Part shown: positions 36,262 through 45,395 of the stretch, piece by piece
How the letters are laid out: every line of letters begins with the position of its first letter
Position numbering within the stretch: the stretch's first letter is position 1
Assembly (NCBI RefSeq): GCF_004348975.1
Contig: NZ_SMFP01000007.1
Span: 180,401-244,400, forward strand
Direction: 5' to 3'
Length of the DNA: 64,000 bases
Source: Antarcticimicrobium sediminis
Lineage (GTDB): Bacteria > Pseudomonadota > Alphaproteobacteria > Rhodobacterales > Rhodobacteraceae
Program-made: the position numbers and the translations under genes
Notes under the pieces: generated by a model
Database searches by the model: none
What the model saw: the letters and a program-made list of their open reading frames with translations, nothing else
Told to the model about the DNA's origin: nothing

Positions 36262-38544
36262 CTATTGCGCCGGTTCCGGGTGCAATCTGCCGACCTGCGC
36301 CACCATGCCTGACAACAGCTCTGCCCGGCGCACCGGCTTGGTCAGGAACCCGTTCATCCCGGCCTCAAGGCACGCCGCCTTGTCGGTGTCAAAGGCATTG
36401 GCGGTCAGCGCGATGATGACCGGCTGTTTCTTTGCCTCGGCACGGATGCGTCGGGTTGCCTCGATACCGCTGAGCAAGGGCATGGACATATCCATCAGCA
36501 CGATATCCGGCTGCTCAACCAGTGTCTGGTCAATCGCCTGCTGCCCGTCATGGGCATAGCTAAGCCTGAGATCGAGACCCTTAAGGTACTTGCTGATCAG
36601 GATACGGTTGACCTCGGCATCTTCGGCCACAAGGACATGTTTGCCCACCAGCAGGGCAAGACCACTTTTGTCCGGCCCCCGGGCATTCGCGATTGCGGCC
36701 CCCTGCGCGCCCTGGGCCCGCGGCAGGCGAAGCTCGACGGCGAAACACGATCCCCGACCCGGTTCGGAGCTGAGCGAGATCGTGCCCCCCATCTCTTCGA
36801 TCAGCATCCGCGAAATGGTCAGCCCCAGCCCAGTGCCGCCGAATTGCCGGGTGGTCGAGGCATCGGCTTGCGCGAAACGCTCAAAGATATGGTCTTGCTT
36901 GTCTTCGGGGATGCCAATGCCGGTATCCGCGACCTCGATCCTGAGATCGGCCGCCCCCGCGACCACCTTGCGGCTGCGCACGCGCACGGTCACGCCGCCG
37001 GTCTGGGTGAACTTGATCGCATTGCCGATCAGGTTGATCAGGATCTGGCGCAACCGGCTGTCATCCCCGTGCAGCCGCGCGCCCCCCTGTTCCTGCCCCT
37101 CCGATCCTTGCCCTCCCGATCCCTGATACTCGAAGCGAAGCCACAGATTCTTGTCGCGGGCCTGTGGACGCAGCAGGCGAACCGGCTCCTGCATGCAGGA
37201 CTTGAGGTCGAAATCCACCGGGTCCAGTTTCACCCTGCGGGCATCCAGTCGCGACAGGTCCAGCACGTCATTGATGATCGTCAACAGCGCCAGAGCCGAA
37301 CTGCGGATGGTATCGGCATAGACGCGCTGGTCCGCCGACAGACCGGTTTCAGCCAACAGATCGGCCATCCCGACCACTCCGTTCATCGGCGTGCGGATTT
37401 CATGGCTCATGGTTGCGAGGAATTCGGATTTGGCGCGCGCCCCCTCTTCGGCGGCCTGACGGGCCAGGATCATCTCGCGCTGGTGCCGTTTGGCTGCGGT
37501 AATGTCGCGTTCGATCGCTACGATCACGTCCACATGCCCGGCCTCGTCGACGACCGGCACTTGGTTGGTCTCGATCCAGATCAGCTCTCCCGCCTTGGTG
37601 CGGTTCAAGATTTCGCCGCGAAACGGCACCCCGAGCGCGAGCGAGTCGTTCAGCGCCGCAATGGCTTTGGGATCGGTTTCCGGGGCGTTCAGAAGATCAC
37701 CGGGCCATTGCCCGACGGCCTCTTCCAAGGCATAGCCGGTGATACGGGTGAAGGCCTCGTTGACCCATGTGATCCGGCCGGTGCGGTCCAGCAGCAGCAC
37801 GCTGTCATGGGCGTTGCGTGCAACCAGAGACAGCCTGTGCGCCTCTTTCTGCCGTGCCGCCAGCGCGCGGTTCACCTGTTCAAGCTCCGCGCTTTTTTCG
37901 ATCACGTCACGGGTGACGACCCTATGCCTTTGAAACCCACCGACGACGTAATCGATAAAGGAAAAGACCATGAAGCCCAGCATCAACGTTCCGGCGGCGT
38001 TCATCGAAAACTCGGTGTCAGGCGGACCGTGCAAAATCCCGCTTAGCAGGAACAGAGCAAAGGCGACCACCGCGTAGACCGACAACCGGATCGTCCCCGC
38101 CGCCCGGTGATAGGGCAGGACCAGCCCGCCGTTGATCGCCGCGCCAGTCAGAAAGGCGATGGCAAACAACGGCGAGGCGCCAGAAACGGGGCCGAACCAG
38201 GACAGGCAGATGCAGATCGCGATGGTGACGGCCTGAAACCCGGCGGTCGCCGTGCTGATCGCATAGACCCGCTTCTGCGCCTCCCCCTCCTCCAGCCGCC
38301 CCGCGACGCTGCGCAGATACAGACAATCCACCGCTTCCCCGATCAGGGCGATCGACATCGCGATGAGACCAAGCAACGGCCCGTTCATCATCCACAAGAA
38401 CACCCCGCCCGCGACGGTCATGATCTGGCGGCTGCCGAAATTATCAACCCGCCCACGCGCATAGCGCCGCATCAGACCGGATTTGCTATTGCGCGCCTCG
38501 AACTCCGCACGCGGGTCGCAGGACGCTAAAATCCCGTTGGGCAT
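36262..38544 (-). CDS. Membrane hybrid sensor histidine kinase (PAS-HisKA-HATPase-REC)
   Basis: 760 residues from the ATG at 38544 (MPNGILASCDPRAEF), which has AGGGA seven bases upstream; the frame continues to 38604 without a better site. About six hydrophobic segments lie between residues 40 and 215. A PAS domain follows (DSVLLLDRTGRITWVNEAFT, GYALEEAVGQWP), then HisKA with His381 in MSHEIRTPMNG, an HATPase domain (LINLIGNAIKFTQTGG, ADTGIGIPEDKQDHIFERF, FGGTGLGLTISRML) and a receiver domain with Asp685 in LMDMSMPLLSG. A Gly/Gln/Glu-rich insert (GSGGQGSEGQEQGG) interrupts the start of the HATPase domain. No separate response regulator is adjacent. It sits between pncA and pncB; its signal is unknown. 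Confidence 0.93.
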   Translation of the reverse strand: MPNGILASCDPRAEFEARNSKSGLMRRYARGRVDNFGSRQIMTVAGGVFLWMMNGPLLGLIAMSIALIGEAVDCLYLRSVAGRLEEGEAQKRVYAISTATAGFQAVTIAICICLSWFGPVSGASPLFAIAFLTGAAINGGLVLPYHRAAGTIRLSVYAVVAFALFLLSGILHGPPDTEFSMNAAGTLMLGFMVFSFIDYVVGGFQRHRVVTRDVIEKSAELEQVNRALAARQKEAHRLSLVARNAHDSVLLLDRTGRITWVNEAFTRITGYALEEAVGQWPGDLLNAPETDPKAIAALNDSLALGVPFRGEILNRTKAGELIWIETNQVPVVDEAGHVDVIVAIERDITAAKRHQREMILARQAAEEGARAKSEFLATMSHEIRTPMNGVVGMADLLAETGLSADQRVYADTIRSSALALLTIINDVLDLSRLDARRVKLDPVDFDLKSCMQEPVRLLRPQARDKNLWLRFEYQGSGGQGSEGQEQGGARLHGDDSRLRQILINLIGNAIKFTQTGGVTVRVRSRKVVAGAADLRIEVADTGIGIPEDKQDHIFERFAQADASTTRQFGGTGLGLTISRMLIEEMGGTISLSSEPGRGSCFAVELRLPRAQGAQGAAIANARGPDKSGLALLVGKHVLVAEDAEVNRILISKYLKGLDLRLSYAHDGQQAIDQTLVEQPDIVLMDMSMPLLSGIEATRRIRAEAKKQPVIIALTANAFDTDKAACLEAGMNGFLTKPVRRAELLSGMVAQVGRLHPEPAQ

Positions 38545-38609
38545 CGGTAGATCCCTGTTGGCTGAACCCGTCTCCAGCCCAGTAAGCCACCGCAGCGTTA
38601 ACAAACTCT

Positions 38610-39203
38610 TCAGGCGAGCGCGACACCGGCGTTTTTCATCTCGTCCAGCGCCCGTTGCAACGATCCTTCAAGGTCGATGGCGCGGCAGGCGTCAAGCCGC
38701 ACGGTCACGTCGAATCCCAGCCGTGCGGCATCCATCGCCGAGAAATGCACGCAGAAATCGGTGGCCAGCCCGACCAGCGTCAGCTGGTTGATTCCGCGGG
38801 CGCGCAGATAGCCTTCAAGCCCGGTGGCGGTCTCGTGGTCATTCTCGAAAAACGCGGAATAGCTGTCGATCGCGGGGCGAAACCCCTTGCGCAGGATCAG
38901 ATCCGCATCGGTGCGCAGCCCGGCCTGGAACTCGGCCCCCGGCGTTCCCTTGACGCAGTGATCAGGCCAAAGAACCTGCGGCCCATAGGGCATGTCGATC
39001 ACGTCATAGGGCACCTTGCCCGGATGCGAGGACGCGAAAGAGGAATGGCCCGAGGGATGCCAATCCTGGGTCAGGATCACCGCATCAAAATCGGGCATCA
39101 TCGCGTTGATCGGGTCGACCACGGCATCACCCTCGGGCACCGCCAATGCGCCGCCGGGGCAGAAATCGGTCTGGACGTCGATCACGATCAGGGCATGGGT
39201 CAT
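38610..39203 (-). CDS. pncA: Nicotinamidase
   Basis: 197 residues from the ATG at 39203 (MTHALIVIDVQTDF), seven bases behind GGAG. It hydrolyses nicotinamide to nicotinate and ammonia. Catalytic Asp is in DVQTDFCPGGALAVPEGD, the metal site in LTQDWHPSGHSSFASSHP, and the nucleophilic Cys in LVGLATDFCVHFSAMDAARL. The PncB gene lies two genes downstream on the same strand, completing the nicotinamide-to-NaMN salvage steps. Confidence 0.96.
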   Translation of the reverse strand: MTHALIVIDVQTDFCPGGALAVPEGDAVVDPINAMMPDFDAVILTQDWHPSGHSSFASSHPGKVPYDVIDMPYGPQVLWPDHCVKGTPGAEFQAGLRTDADLILRKGFRPAIDSYSAFFENDHETATGLEGYLRARGINQLTLVGLATDFCVHFSAMDAARLGFDVTVRLDACRAIDLEGSLQRALDEMKNAGVALA

Positions 39204-39366
39204 GGGCACTCTCCTTTGTACAAGGGGTAGAAACCCGTCGCGGCCTAGTCAATGGCAACTGCCGCGCTGGCTGGACCTGTGCCGGCGACAGCGCCAACGA
39301 TAGCACCCGGGGCTGCGCCGATCTGTACCCTTGCTCCGCCCGAGCCAAGCGCTTAAATCCGTCGCC

Positions 39367-40272
39367 ATGTATACCATCGCCGCCCTGTATCACTTCACCC
39401 GCTTCGCCGATCCCGCCGCGCTGAAACCGGCGCTGCTGGATCTTTGTCTCGCGCAGACCGTCAAGGGCACCCTGCTGTTGGCGCAGGAGGGGATCAACGG
39501 CACCATCGCCGGTCCCCGCGCCGGGATCGATGCGGTACTTTCCCATATCCGCGCCCTGCCCGGCTGTGCCGATCTGGAGTGGAAAGAGGCAACCAGCGAC
39601 CATCCGCCCTTTCCCCGTATGAAGGTGCGGTTGAAGCGCGAGATCGTGACCATGGGGCAACCCGATGTCGATCCGCGCGCCCGCGTCGGCCACTATGTCG
39701 AGCCCGAGGCGTGGAACGACCTGATCCGCGCGCCCGATGTGGCGGTGATCGACACCCGCAACGATTACGAGGTCGCCATCGGCACCTTTGAAGGCGCGGT
39801 CGATCCCGAAACCGACACCTTCCGCGACTTTCCCGCCTGGTGGGAAAAGAACAAGGACCGCTTTCACAACAAGCGGATCGCGATGTTCTGCACCGGCGGC
39901 ATCCGCTGCGAGAAATCCACCAACTTCCTGCTCGAACAGGGGGTCGAGGATGTCTATCACCTCAAAGGCGGCATCCTGCGCTATCTTGAGGAAATGCCCG
40001 AACAGGACAGCACATGGCAGGGCGAATGCTTTGTCTTCGACAGCCGCGTCTCGGTCGGCCACGGGCTGAAAGAGGGCCCGCACGAGCTGTGCCACGGCTG
40101 CCGCCGCCCGATTCTGCCGCAGGACAAGGCCCGCCCGGAGTACGAGGCCGGCGTTTCCTGTCATCACTGCATCAACGAGACCTCCGAGGCGGACAAGGCG
40201 CGCTTTCGCGAGCGGCAAAAACAGATCGCGCTGGCCCATGCCCGGGGCGAAAGGCATATGGCGGCGGAATAG
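39367..40272 (+). CDS. trhO: Rhodanese-type tRNA uridine-34 hydroxylase TrhO (YceA)
   Basis: 301 residues from the ATG at 39367 (MYTIAALYHFTRFADP). It has the N-terminal acylphosphatase-like UPF0176 domain (GTLLLAQEGINGTIAG), a rhodanese domain with DTRNDYEVAIGTFEGAVDP and the active-site Cys in MFCTGGIRCEKSTNFL, and a C-terminal zinc-type cysteine set (CHGCRRPI, CHHCIN). Family knowledge: it adds oxygen to U34 to form 5-hydroxyuridine in tRNA. Divergent from pncA across about 160 bp. Confidence 0.95.
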   Translation: MYTIAALYHFTRFADPAALKPALLDLCLAQTVKGTLLLAQEGINGTIAGPRAGIDAVLSHIRALPGCADLEWKEATSDHPPFPRMKVRLKREIVTMGQPDVDPRARVGHYVEPEAWNDLIRAPDVAVIDTRNDYEVAIGTFEGAVDPETDTFRDFPAWWEKNKDRFHNKRIAMFCTGGIRCEKSTNFLLEQGVEDVYHLKGGILRYLEEMPEQDSTWQGECFVFDSRVSVGHGLKEGPHELCHGCRRPILPQDKARPEYEAGVSCHHCINETSEADKARFRERQKQIALAHARGERHMAAE

Positions 40273-40310
40273 GCCAGCTCAGGTCCCCCTCCCCGGTCTG
40301 AACTGGCGCC

Positions 40311-41276
40311 CTATTCCCACTCCATCTGTTCATAGGTGGCCTGCGCATTGCGACCGGCCAACGCGTCAAATTGCGCCAGATGGGCAAAGGCAGACTGATC
40401 GATCTCTGGCGCTTGCAGGATATCTCCGCCCGCCTCGAGCAGCGCGCCGATGCGATGGCGCAGGTTGACGAGATAGGCATATGTGTCGCCCCGCGCCTGT
40501 TCCAGCGTCGTCACCATGCCGTGCCCGGGCACCAGATGCACCGGCTCATGCGCCGCCATCGCCTCGAACACAGCGATCCAACTGCGCACGTTGGATTGCG
40601 GCCCGACCCCCAACACCCGGTCGACATAGACGATATCCCCGGTGAACATCGTGCCCCGCGCCGGGAGCCAGATAAAACTGTCCCCCGGGGTATGGGCCTG
40701 CCCGGCATGGGTGATCTCAAGGCTCAAACCGCCCAGTTCCAGCGTATAGCTGTCTGCAAAGGTGATATCGGCATAGGACGGCTCTGTCCCGGCCAGCGCG
40801 TCGCCCAGAAAGGCGGCGAGCGCCGTCATCTGCATCGAGCCGCGATCCTTGTGATCGCGCACGGCGGCTTCGGACGCGATGACCTTTGCCCCCTGCGCCT
40901 GCCAATAGCCGTTGCCGATCCAGCGGTGATCCTGCCCGCCGCTGTCGATGACATAGGCGACCGGTGCATCGGTGATCTGGTCAATGGTGGCATCAATCAT
41001 CGCCGCCCCGGCCCAGGACCCGCCCGGGTCGATCAACACCACACCTTGCGTCGTCTCCACCACGCCAAAGGTCGCGTTATTTCCCAGATTTTCAGCGTCT
41101 CGCTGGTCCATCGGCCCGACCAACGCCCAGACATCCGGCGCCACCGGTTGAATCTCCAGCGCCCCGGCAGCGACCGGAGTCGCACTCAGCCCAGACACGA
41201 GAGCGATGGCCCCGAAGACCGCGCCAAGCGCCCCCTTCGCCGCACTCCGTTGATCGTTCCTTGTAGTTTCTGGCAT
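40311..41276 (-). CDS. Exported metallo-beta-lactamase-fold protein with altered metal motif
   Basis: 321 residues with a signal peptide (KGALGAVFGAIALVSGLSAT...VAAGA) and a strong GGGGGAG site. The MBL fold is seen in VVLIDPGGSW, HAGQAHTPGDSFIWLP, FTGDIVYVDRVLG and LVPGHGMVTTL. The usual HxHxDH metal motif is replaced by DSGGQDHRWIGNGYW, so the first two histidines are absent while Asp and the third His remain. It may bind one metal or act on an unusual substrate. It follows the ferric-reductase-like gene on the same strand with an 85-bp gap, suggesting a shared transcript. Function not assigned. Confidence 0.85.
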   Translation of the reverse strand: MPETTRNDQRSAAKGALGAVFGAIALVSGLSATPVAAGALEIQPVAPDVWALVGPMDQRDAENLGNNATFGVVETTQGVVLIDPGGSWAGAAMIDATIDQITDAPVAYVIDSGGQDHRWIGNGYWQAQGAKVIASEAAVRDHKDRGSMQMTALAAFLGDALAGTEPSYADITFADSYTLELGGLSLEITHAGQAHTPGDSFIWLPARGTMFTGDIVYVDRVLGVGPQSNVRSWIAVFEAMAAHEPVHLVPGHGMVTTLEQARGDTYAYLVNLRHRIGALLEAGGDILQAPEIDQSAFAHLAQFDALAGRNAQATYEQMEWE

Positions 41277-41361
41277 GGCTCCCCCCTATGCACTCGAATA
41301 TGCAGGCGCCCGGACTCGGTTCCGGGCGCCCTGTGACATCACACGACAGGTCGATGCGCGC

Positions 41362-42702
41362 TCAACGCAGGTTGAACAACTCCTGATGGAAAGCATCCCC
41401 CGACAGGCCATGGGCCATCATGTCCTTGCGGATCGCCTGACCGAACCCCGCAGGGCCGCAGAACCAGACACTGGCCGATTTCCAATCCGGGATCATCGCG
41501 CGCAGCCGGTCCCCGTTCAAAAACCCGTCCCGGTCGGGCAGCATGACATGCAGGGTGACGTTGGCGGCCTCGGCGTCGGCTTTCAAAAGCTCCAACGCCT
41601 CTGGCTCGATCTCGTTGACGCTGTGGATCAAGTCGATCTTCTGCGGTGTCGTGCCTTGGGCAAGCTGCTGCATCCGGGCGATAAACGGCGTGATGCCGAT
41701 ACCGCCACCGATCCAGATCTGCCGCTTTTTGTTGTCATCAAAGGTGAAACACCCATAGGGGCCTTCAACCCGCACCGCGTCGCCCGGGTGGATCCGCTCA
41801 GGCAACAGGGCGGTATAATCGCCAAGCCCCTTGGTGATGAACATGACCTTGCGCGTGGCCGAATCCCAAGCCGAGGCTATGGTAAAGGGGTGTTTCCCCT
41901 CGCGCCGCTCGAAGGTGACAAAGGCGAACTGCCCGCCCTCGTGCCCGGCCCAGCCCTCGTCCAGCCTGATCTGGGCCTCTGTAACCCCCATCTTCGGGAA
42001 GGTCCGCACGTTTTCGATGGTGCCCGAGACCGTCTTGCTGCGCCCGACCTGCCGGCTCAGCACAAGCACCGCCGAGATCACGCCGCCGATCATCAAGGCC
42101 GCCGTGACCAGACCGACCGGTTGCATCCATGCGTCGAAATCCATCAGCACCACGCCGTGAAACACCAGCGTCAGATAGGCCACCGCGATCACCGTATGGG
42201 TGGTGGCGAAATATTTGTACGGAAAGCGTTTGATCAGCGCGAGCGCGATCAGAAGCACGATGGCATAGAACGCCCATTCGCCGATCATCTCGGCGGTGTC
42301 GCGTTGGCTGTTGAAAAAGGTCTGAAGCCCGCCCAACTCTGCCCCATTGCCGGATCGGGGTCCGCGATTGGGGCGCTCCAACAGGCCAAGATCGACAAGC
42401 CATTTCGGGGCGTTGACGGCCAGCCAGTGCGCAATCGCGACGATCAGCGCCGTGATCCCCAGCCATTTGTGCAGCCGATAGGATTTATCCAGCCCTTTCA
42501 GCCAAGGCTCCAGCCATTTCGCGCGGGTGGCAAGGATCATCGCGACACTCATGGCGCCAAGGGCGATCACGCCAGAGAATTGCACCAGCAGCTTTCGGAC
42601 CCCGAAAACACCGGGAGCGTCAGGAAAGGGGAGATTGGCAATAAGCCAAAGACCGCTGAGAATGGCCAATATTCCCCACAAGGCGATCTTGATGTTCTTC
42701 AT
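41362..42702 (-). CDS. Ferric-reductase-like transmembrane flavohaem oxidoreductase
   Basis: 446 residues with the start at 42702 (MKNIKIALWGILAIL); the open frame to 42969 adds a non-conserved leader. Six or so membrane helices carry paired haem histidines (YRLHKWLGITALIVAIAH and ATTHTVIAVAYLTLVFHG). The cytoplasmic half is an FNR-type FAD/NAD(P)H module: GKHPFTIASAWDS (FAD), GDAVRVEGPYG, IWIGGGIGITPFIARM (NAD(P)) and VWFCGPAGFGQAIRKDM. It should move electrons from NAD(P)H across the membrane to a metal or oxygen acceptor. Paired with the exported MBL-fold gene. Confidence 0.93.
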   Translation of the reverse strand: MKNIKIALWGILAILSGLWLIANLPFPDAPGVFGVRKLLVQFSGVIALGAMSVAMILATRAKWLEPWLKGLDKSYRLHKWLGITALIVAIAHWLAVNAPKWLVDLGLLERPNRGPRSGNGAELGGLQTFFNSQRDTAEMIGEWAFYAIVLLIALALIKRFPYKYFATTHTVIAVAYLTLVFHGVVLMDFDAWMQPVGLVTAALMIGGVISAVLVLSRQVGRSKTVSGTIENVRTFPKMGVTEAQIRLDEGWAGHEGGQFAFVTFERREGKHPFTIASAWDSATRKVMFITKGLGDYTALLPERIHPGDAVRVEGPYGCFTFDDNKKRQIWIGGGIGITPFIARMQQLAQGTTPQKIDLIHSVNEIEPEALELLKADAEAANVTLHVMLPDRDGFLNGDRLRAMIPDWKSASVWFCGPAGFGQAIRKDMMAHGLSGDAFHQELFNLR

Positions 42703-43018
42703 GGTGTGTCGACTTTCGCTGTAGAATTCGGGGCGCGTTCTGACTACGCCCGATCCGGCGCGGACGGAATGACATGTGTCAAGGTGGCCCCGGGGGGTCA
42801 AACTCGCCCGCCCGTCGGGCTTTGCGAGTGCTGAATCTTGTCCGGCAGGCCTTTGGGCATGGTCGTTCCTGCGTGATTTCACAGGGGCCGGAACAGGATC
42901 AGCCACGATCAAAAGGCGGGCACAGCAAAAAGGCGGGCACACTCTCGATCGTGCACCCGCCTTCTGCAATCTTTTCAGATCTTCTTTTACTGTGGATCAG
43001 ACCTCGGCTCAGGGCCGC
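42703..43018. other. Intergenic region upstream of the ferric-reductase-like gene
   Basis: 316 bp. It should hold the promoter of the ferric-reductase-like gene near 42703-42800. The other end holds the pepT terminator. A direct repeat of AAAAGGCGGGCACA occurs at 42911-42924 and 42927-42940. I see no convincing coding sequence or structured RNA besides the terminator. Confidence 0.5.
42926..42963 (-). terminator. Terminator after pepT
   Basis: Read on the minus strand, AAGGCGGG and CCCGCCTT form an 8-bp stem, extended by three more pairs beyond two mismatches, and the stem is followed by a run of five U. It sits about 55 bp after the pepT stop. Confidence 0.8.
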
Positions 43019-44263
43019 CTATTTGGCCTCTTTTGCTGCCAGTTCGGCAAGGGTCAGGCAAAGCTCGGTCGCGACCGCCATATCCTGCACCGAGATCCAT
43101 TCCAGCGGGCCATGAATGTTCTGCATCCCGGTGAACAGGTTCGGCGTCGGCACCCCCATTTCGGTCAGGCGCGAGCCATCTGTGCCGCCGCGGATCGGGA
43201 CAGAAACAGGGTCGATCCCAAGCTTGCGGCAGGCGTCGCGGGCCAGATCGACCGGGGTCATATCCTCTTCCAGCCAATAGCGCATGTTGCGGTATTGCGG
43301 ATGGATGTCGCAGGTGATGCTGGCGCGCGGTTCTGTCGCCTGCACCGCCGCACAGACCTGACGCACCAAGTCGCCCTTGGCGGCAAGGCCATCGCGTTCG
43401 AAATCGCGCAGGATCAGCTTGATCTTCATCTCGGACGAACCGCCGGTCATCTCGGTGGCATGGATGAAGCCTTCGACCCCATCGGTGACCTCGGGCGTCA
43501 TGGTCGCCTGCGGCAGGGTCTGGATGATTTTCGCGGCCAGATGGATGGCGTTCACCATCTTGTCCTTGGCAAAGCCGGGGTGGATCGACACGCCGGTGAC
43601 GGTGATCTCGGCGGCATCGGCCGAGAAGGTCTCGAATTCGATCTCGCCCACCTTGCCGCCGTCAAACGTATAGGCGAAATCCGCGCCCAGATCGGCGGGC
43701 AGCGCCTTGGCCACGCCACGGCCGATTTCCTCGTCCGGGGTAAAGGCAATGCGGATCGGCCCGTGCGGAATTTCAGGATGCGCCAACAGGTGGCGCGCGG
43801 CGGTCATCAAGATCGAAACCCCCGCCTTGTCATCAGCCCCCAGAAGCGTGGTGCCAGAGGCGGTGATGATATCATGCCCCTGTTTCGTCGCCAGATAGGG
43901 GTAGGCCTCGGGCGACAGCACCAGAGCCGGATCATCGGGAAAGGTGATGTCGCCGCCGTTATAGCCACGGACAACACGCGGTTTGACCCCGGTCGCGTTG
44001 AATTGTGGCGCGGTATCGACATGCGCCAGAAAACCGACGCTCGGGCCCGCACGGGTGCCCGGTATCGTCGCCAGAACAGTGCCATATTCGGTAAGCTGCA
44101 CATCTGTGGCCCCGATGCCTTTCAGTTCCCCTTCCAGCACGCGCAGAATGTCGAACTGAATGTCGGTGCTGGGCGACGTGGCGGAATCTTCGTCGCTTTG
44201 GCTGTCGATGGCGGCGTATCGGACCAGCCGATCTTCGAGTTCTTTGGCGAAATTGTTTTGCAT
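43019..44263 (-). CDS. pepT: Peptidase T (tripeptide aminopeptidase, M20 family)
   Basis: 414 residues. A cytoplasmic di-zinc aminopeptidase releasing the N-terminal residue of tripeptides. Metal-ligand blocks: VGFLAHVDTAPQFNATGVKP, TTLLGADDKAGVSILM, AFTPDEEIGRGVAKALP, TVTGVSIHPGFAKDKMVN, and the C-terminal RGGTDGSRLTEMGVPTPN followed by IHGPLEWISV. Its own terminator follows. The HAD gene upstream on the same strand is separated by 134 bp, so it is probably a separate unit. Confidence 0.96.
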   Translation of the reverse strand: MQNNFAKELEDRLVRYAAIDSQSDEDSATSPSTDIQFDILRVLEGELKGIGATDVQLTEYGTVLATIPGTRAGPSVGFLAHVDTAPQFNATGVKPRVVRGYNGGDITFPDDPALVLSPEAYPYLATKQGHDIITASGTTLLGADDKAGVSILMTAARHLLAHPEIPHGPIRIAFTPDEEIGRGVAKALPADLGADFAYTFDGGKVGEIEFETFSADAAEITVTGVSIHPGFAKDKMVNAIHLAAKIIQTLPQATMTPEVTDGVEGFIHATEMTGGSSEMKIKLILRDFERDGLAAKGDLVRQVCAAVQATEPRASITCDIHPQYRNMRYWLEEDMTPVDLARDACRKLGIDPVSVPIRGGTDGSRLTEMGVPTPNLFTGMQNIHGPLEWISVQDMAVATELCLTLAELAAKEAK

Positions 44264-44397
44264 CTGGCGTCCTCTCAGTTGTCGCGAGAAGGAAGCGCGC
44301 GCAGGAAAGAGTCAAGACCCCGGCCTGTCGCACGCTCGCTGCCACGACGCGATAGATCGGCAGGCGAACGCTGCACGCCACGACGGGCCTTGCGCCG

Positions 44398-44844
44398 TCA
44401 AAAGTCTCCCGGCGCACATTGCAGACAGGTCAGCCCGGCCTCGCGCCAGAAGGCGACGACCGAGCTGCGGTCATCGACAACCAGCCAAGGCCGATAGCCA
44501 TCCGTGCGGATCCGCCCCAGCGCCGAGCGTTTGACATCTGGATCGCTGGCATGGTCTTCGTCCTGCCTGCGCAAATAAAGCGCATCAAAGGGGATGCCCA
44601 TATCGTCGAGCCACGCGAGGGTATAGCCGCGCCACCCTTCGGGGCGGCCAGTGCAAAGCACGACGGCCTCCCCCTGCGCCTTGAGCTTGTGCAACAGGCG
44701 CGCAACAGGTTCAATCAGCGGGGCGCTCGCCATTTCCTCGTGGAAGTCTTGCCACTGCTTGGTCTTCCCGTGGACCAGATGGCCCAACCGCTCCGCATCG
44801 AATTCCGCAAGGGTTCCGTCTATGTCGAAGATCACGCAATCCAT
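44398..44844 (-). CDS. Small HAD-family phosphatase (polynucleotide-kinase 3'-phosphatase-like)
   Basis: 148 residues, no signal peptide. Motif I is FDIDGTLAEFD, with nucleophile Asp and general-acid Asp; motif II is VVLCTGRPEGWRGYT; and the late acidic motif is LVVDDRSSVVAFWREAG. It lacks a cap domain, like the phosphatase half of Pnkp-type enzymes. Last gene of the importer operon, overlapping the histidine phosphatase gene by 13 bp. A phosphatase on an imported phosphorylated compound is inferred from context only. Confidence 0.88.
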   Translation of the reverse strand: MDCVIFDIDGTLAEFDAERLGHLVHGKTKQWQDFHEEMASAPLIEPVARLLHKLKAQGEAVVLCTGRPEGWRGYTLAWLDDMGIPFDALYLRRQDEDHASDPDVKRSALGRIRTDGYRPWLVVDDRSSVVAFWREAGLTCLQCAPGDF

Positions 44845-45395
44845 GTTTTGTCTTTCTTTGCTGGCATGATTTCGCGCCAGCCATCTGTGCTGGGTGTGAA
44901 AAGATAGGGGGTGGAGTTGGCCGGCGATGGCCCGTGCGCCGTTCCGCCGGTGAGGTGGCGAGCGGCCCGAATGACGCCTGAATGGGCGACCAAGACCGGC
45001 AGCCCACCTGCGCCTTGCGCCTGCGCTGCGGTGATCGCGGCGGCGACGCGCTGGAGCATATCAAGCCACGCCTCACCCGCCGGCGGGGTCTGTTCACGCG
45101 GCGGTAGTTCGGACACCGGGCGCCCCTCGAACGCGCCCCAATCCCGTTCGCGCAGCCCCTCGAGCACGACCGGCGTGCGCCCCGGAAAGCCAAGGCGCGC
45201 CGTGTCCTGCGCGCGGTGCTGCGGGCTGGCGAACAGCACAAGGTTGCGCGGCCATATCCAGTCGGACAGGGCACAGGCGGCACTGCGGCCCGCCGGGGTC
45301 AACTGCGCCTCGATCCGGCCCGCGATGCGCCCGTCCCGGTTGGCGTCGGTCTGACCATGGCGGACCAGAACGAAAGCGGTTTTGGCAAGGATCAC
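44832..45395 (-). CDS. Histidine phosphatase (phosphoglycerate-mutase-like) superfamily protein
   Basis: 187 residues if the GTG at 45395 is used, which overlaps the MBL gene stop as GTGA; a GTG at 45404 is also possible. The catalytic RHG motif is in FVLVRHGQTDANRDGRIAGR, and the second active-site His is in PVLVAHSGVIRAARHLTGG. Cytoplasmic. It lies between the MBL hydrolase and HAD genes with overlaps on both sides, pointing to joint use of the three enzymes. Substrate unknown. Confidence 0.9.
   Translation of the reverse strand: MILAKTAFVLVRHGQTDANRDGRIAGRIEAQLTPAGRSAACALSDWIWPRNLVLFASPQHRAQDTARLGFPGRTPVVLEGLRERDWGAFEGRPVSELPPREQTPPAGEAWLDMLQRVAAAITAAQAQGAGGLPVLVAHSGVIRAARHLTGGTAHGPSPANSTPYLFTPSTDGWREIMPAKKDKTWIA

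Noticed and set aside
42911..42963. Repeated AAAAGGCGGGCACA copies considered as a CRISPR-like or attachment repeat
   Set aside because: Only two adjacent copies, one of which is an arm of the pepT terminator; no spacer periodicity or integrase nearby.
42703..42969. Upstream extension of the ferric-reductase-like frame
   Set aside because: The added residues are Arg/Pro/Cys-rich with no conservation signal, and the region overlaps the pepT terminator.
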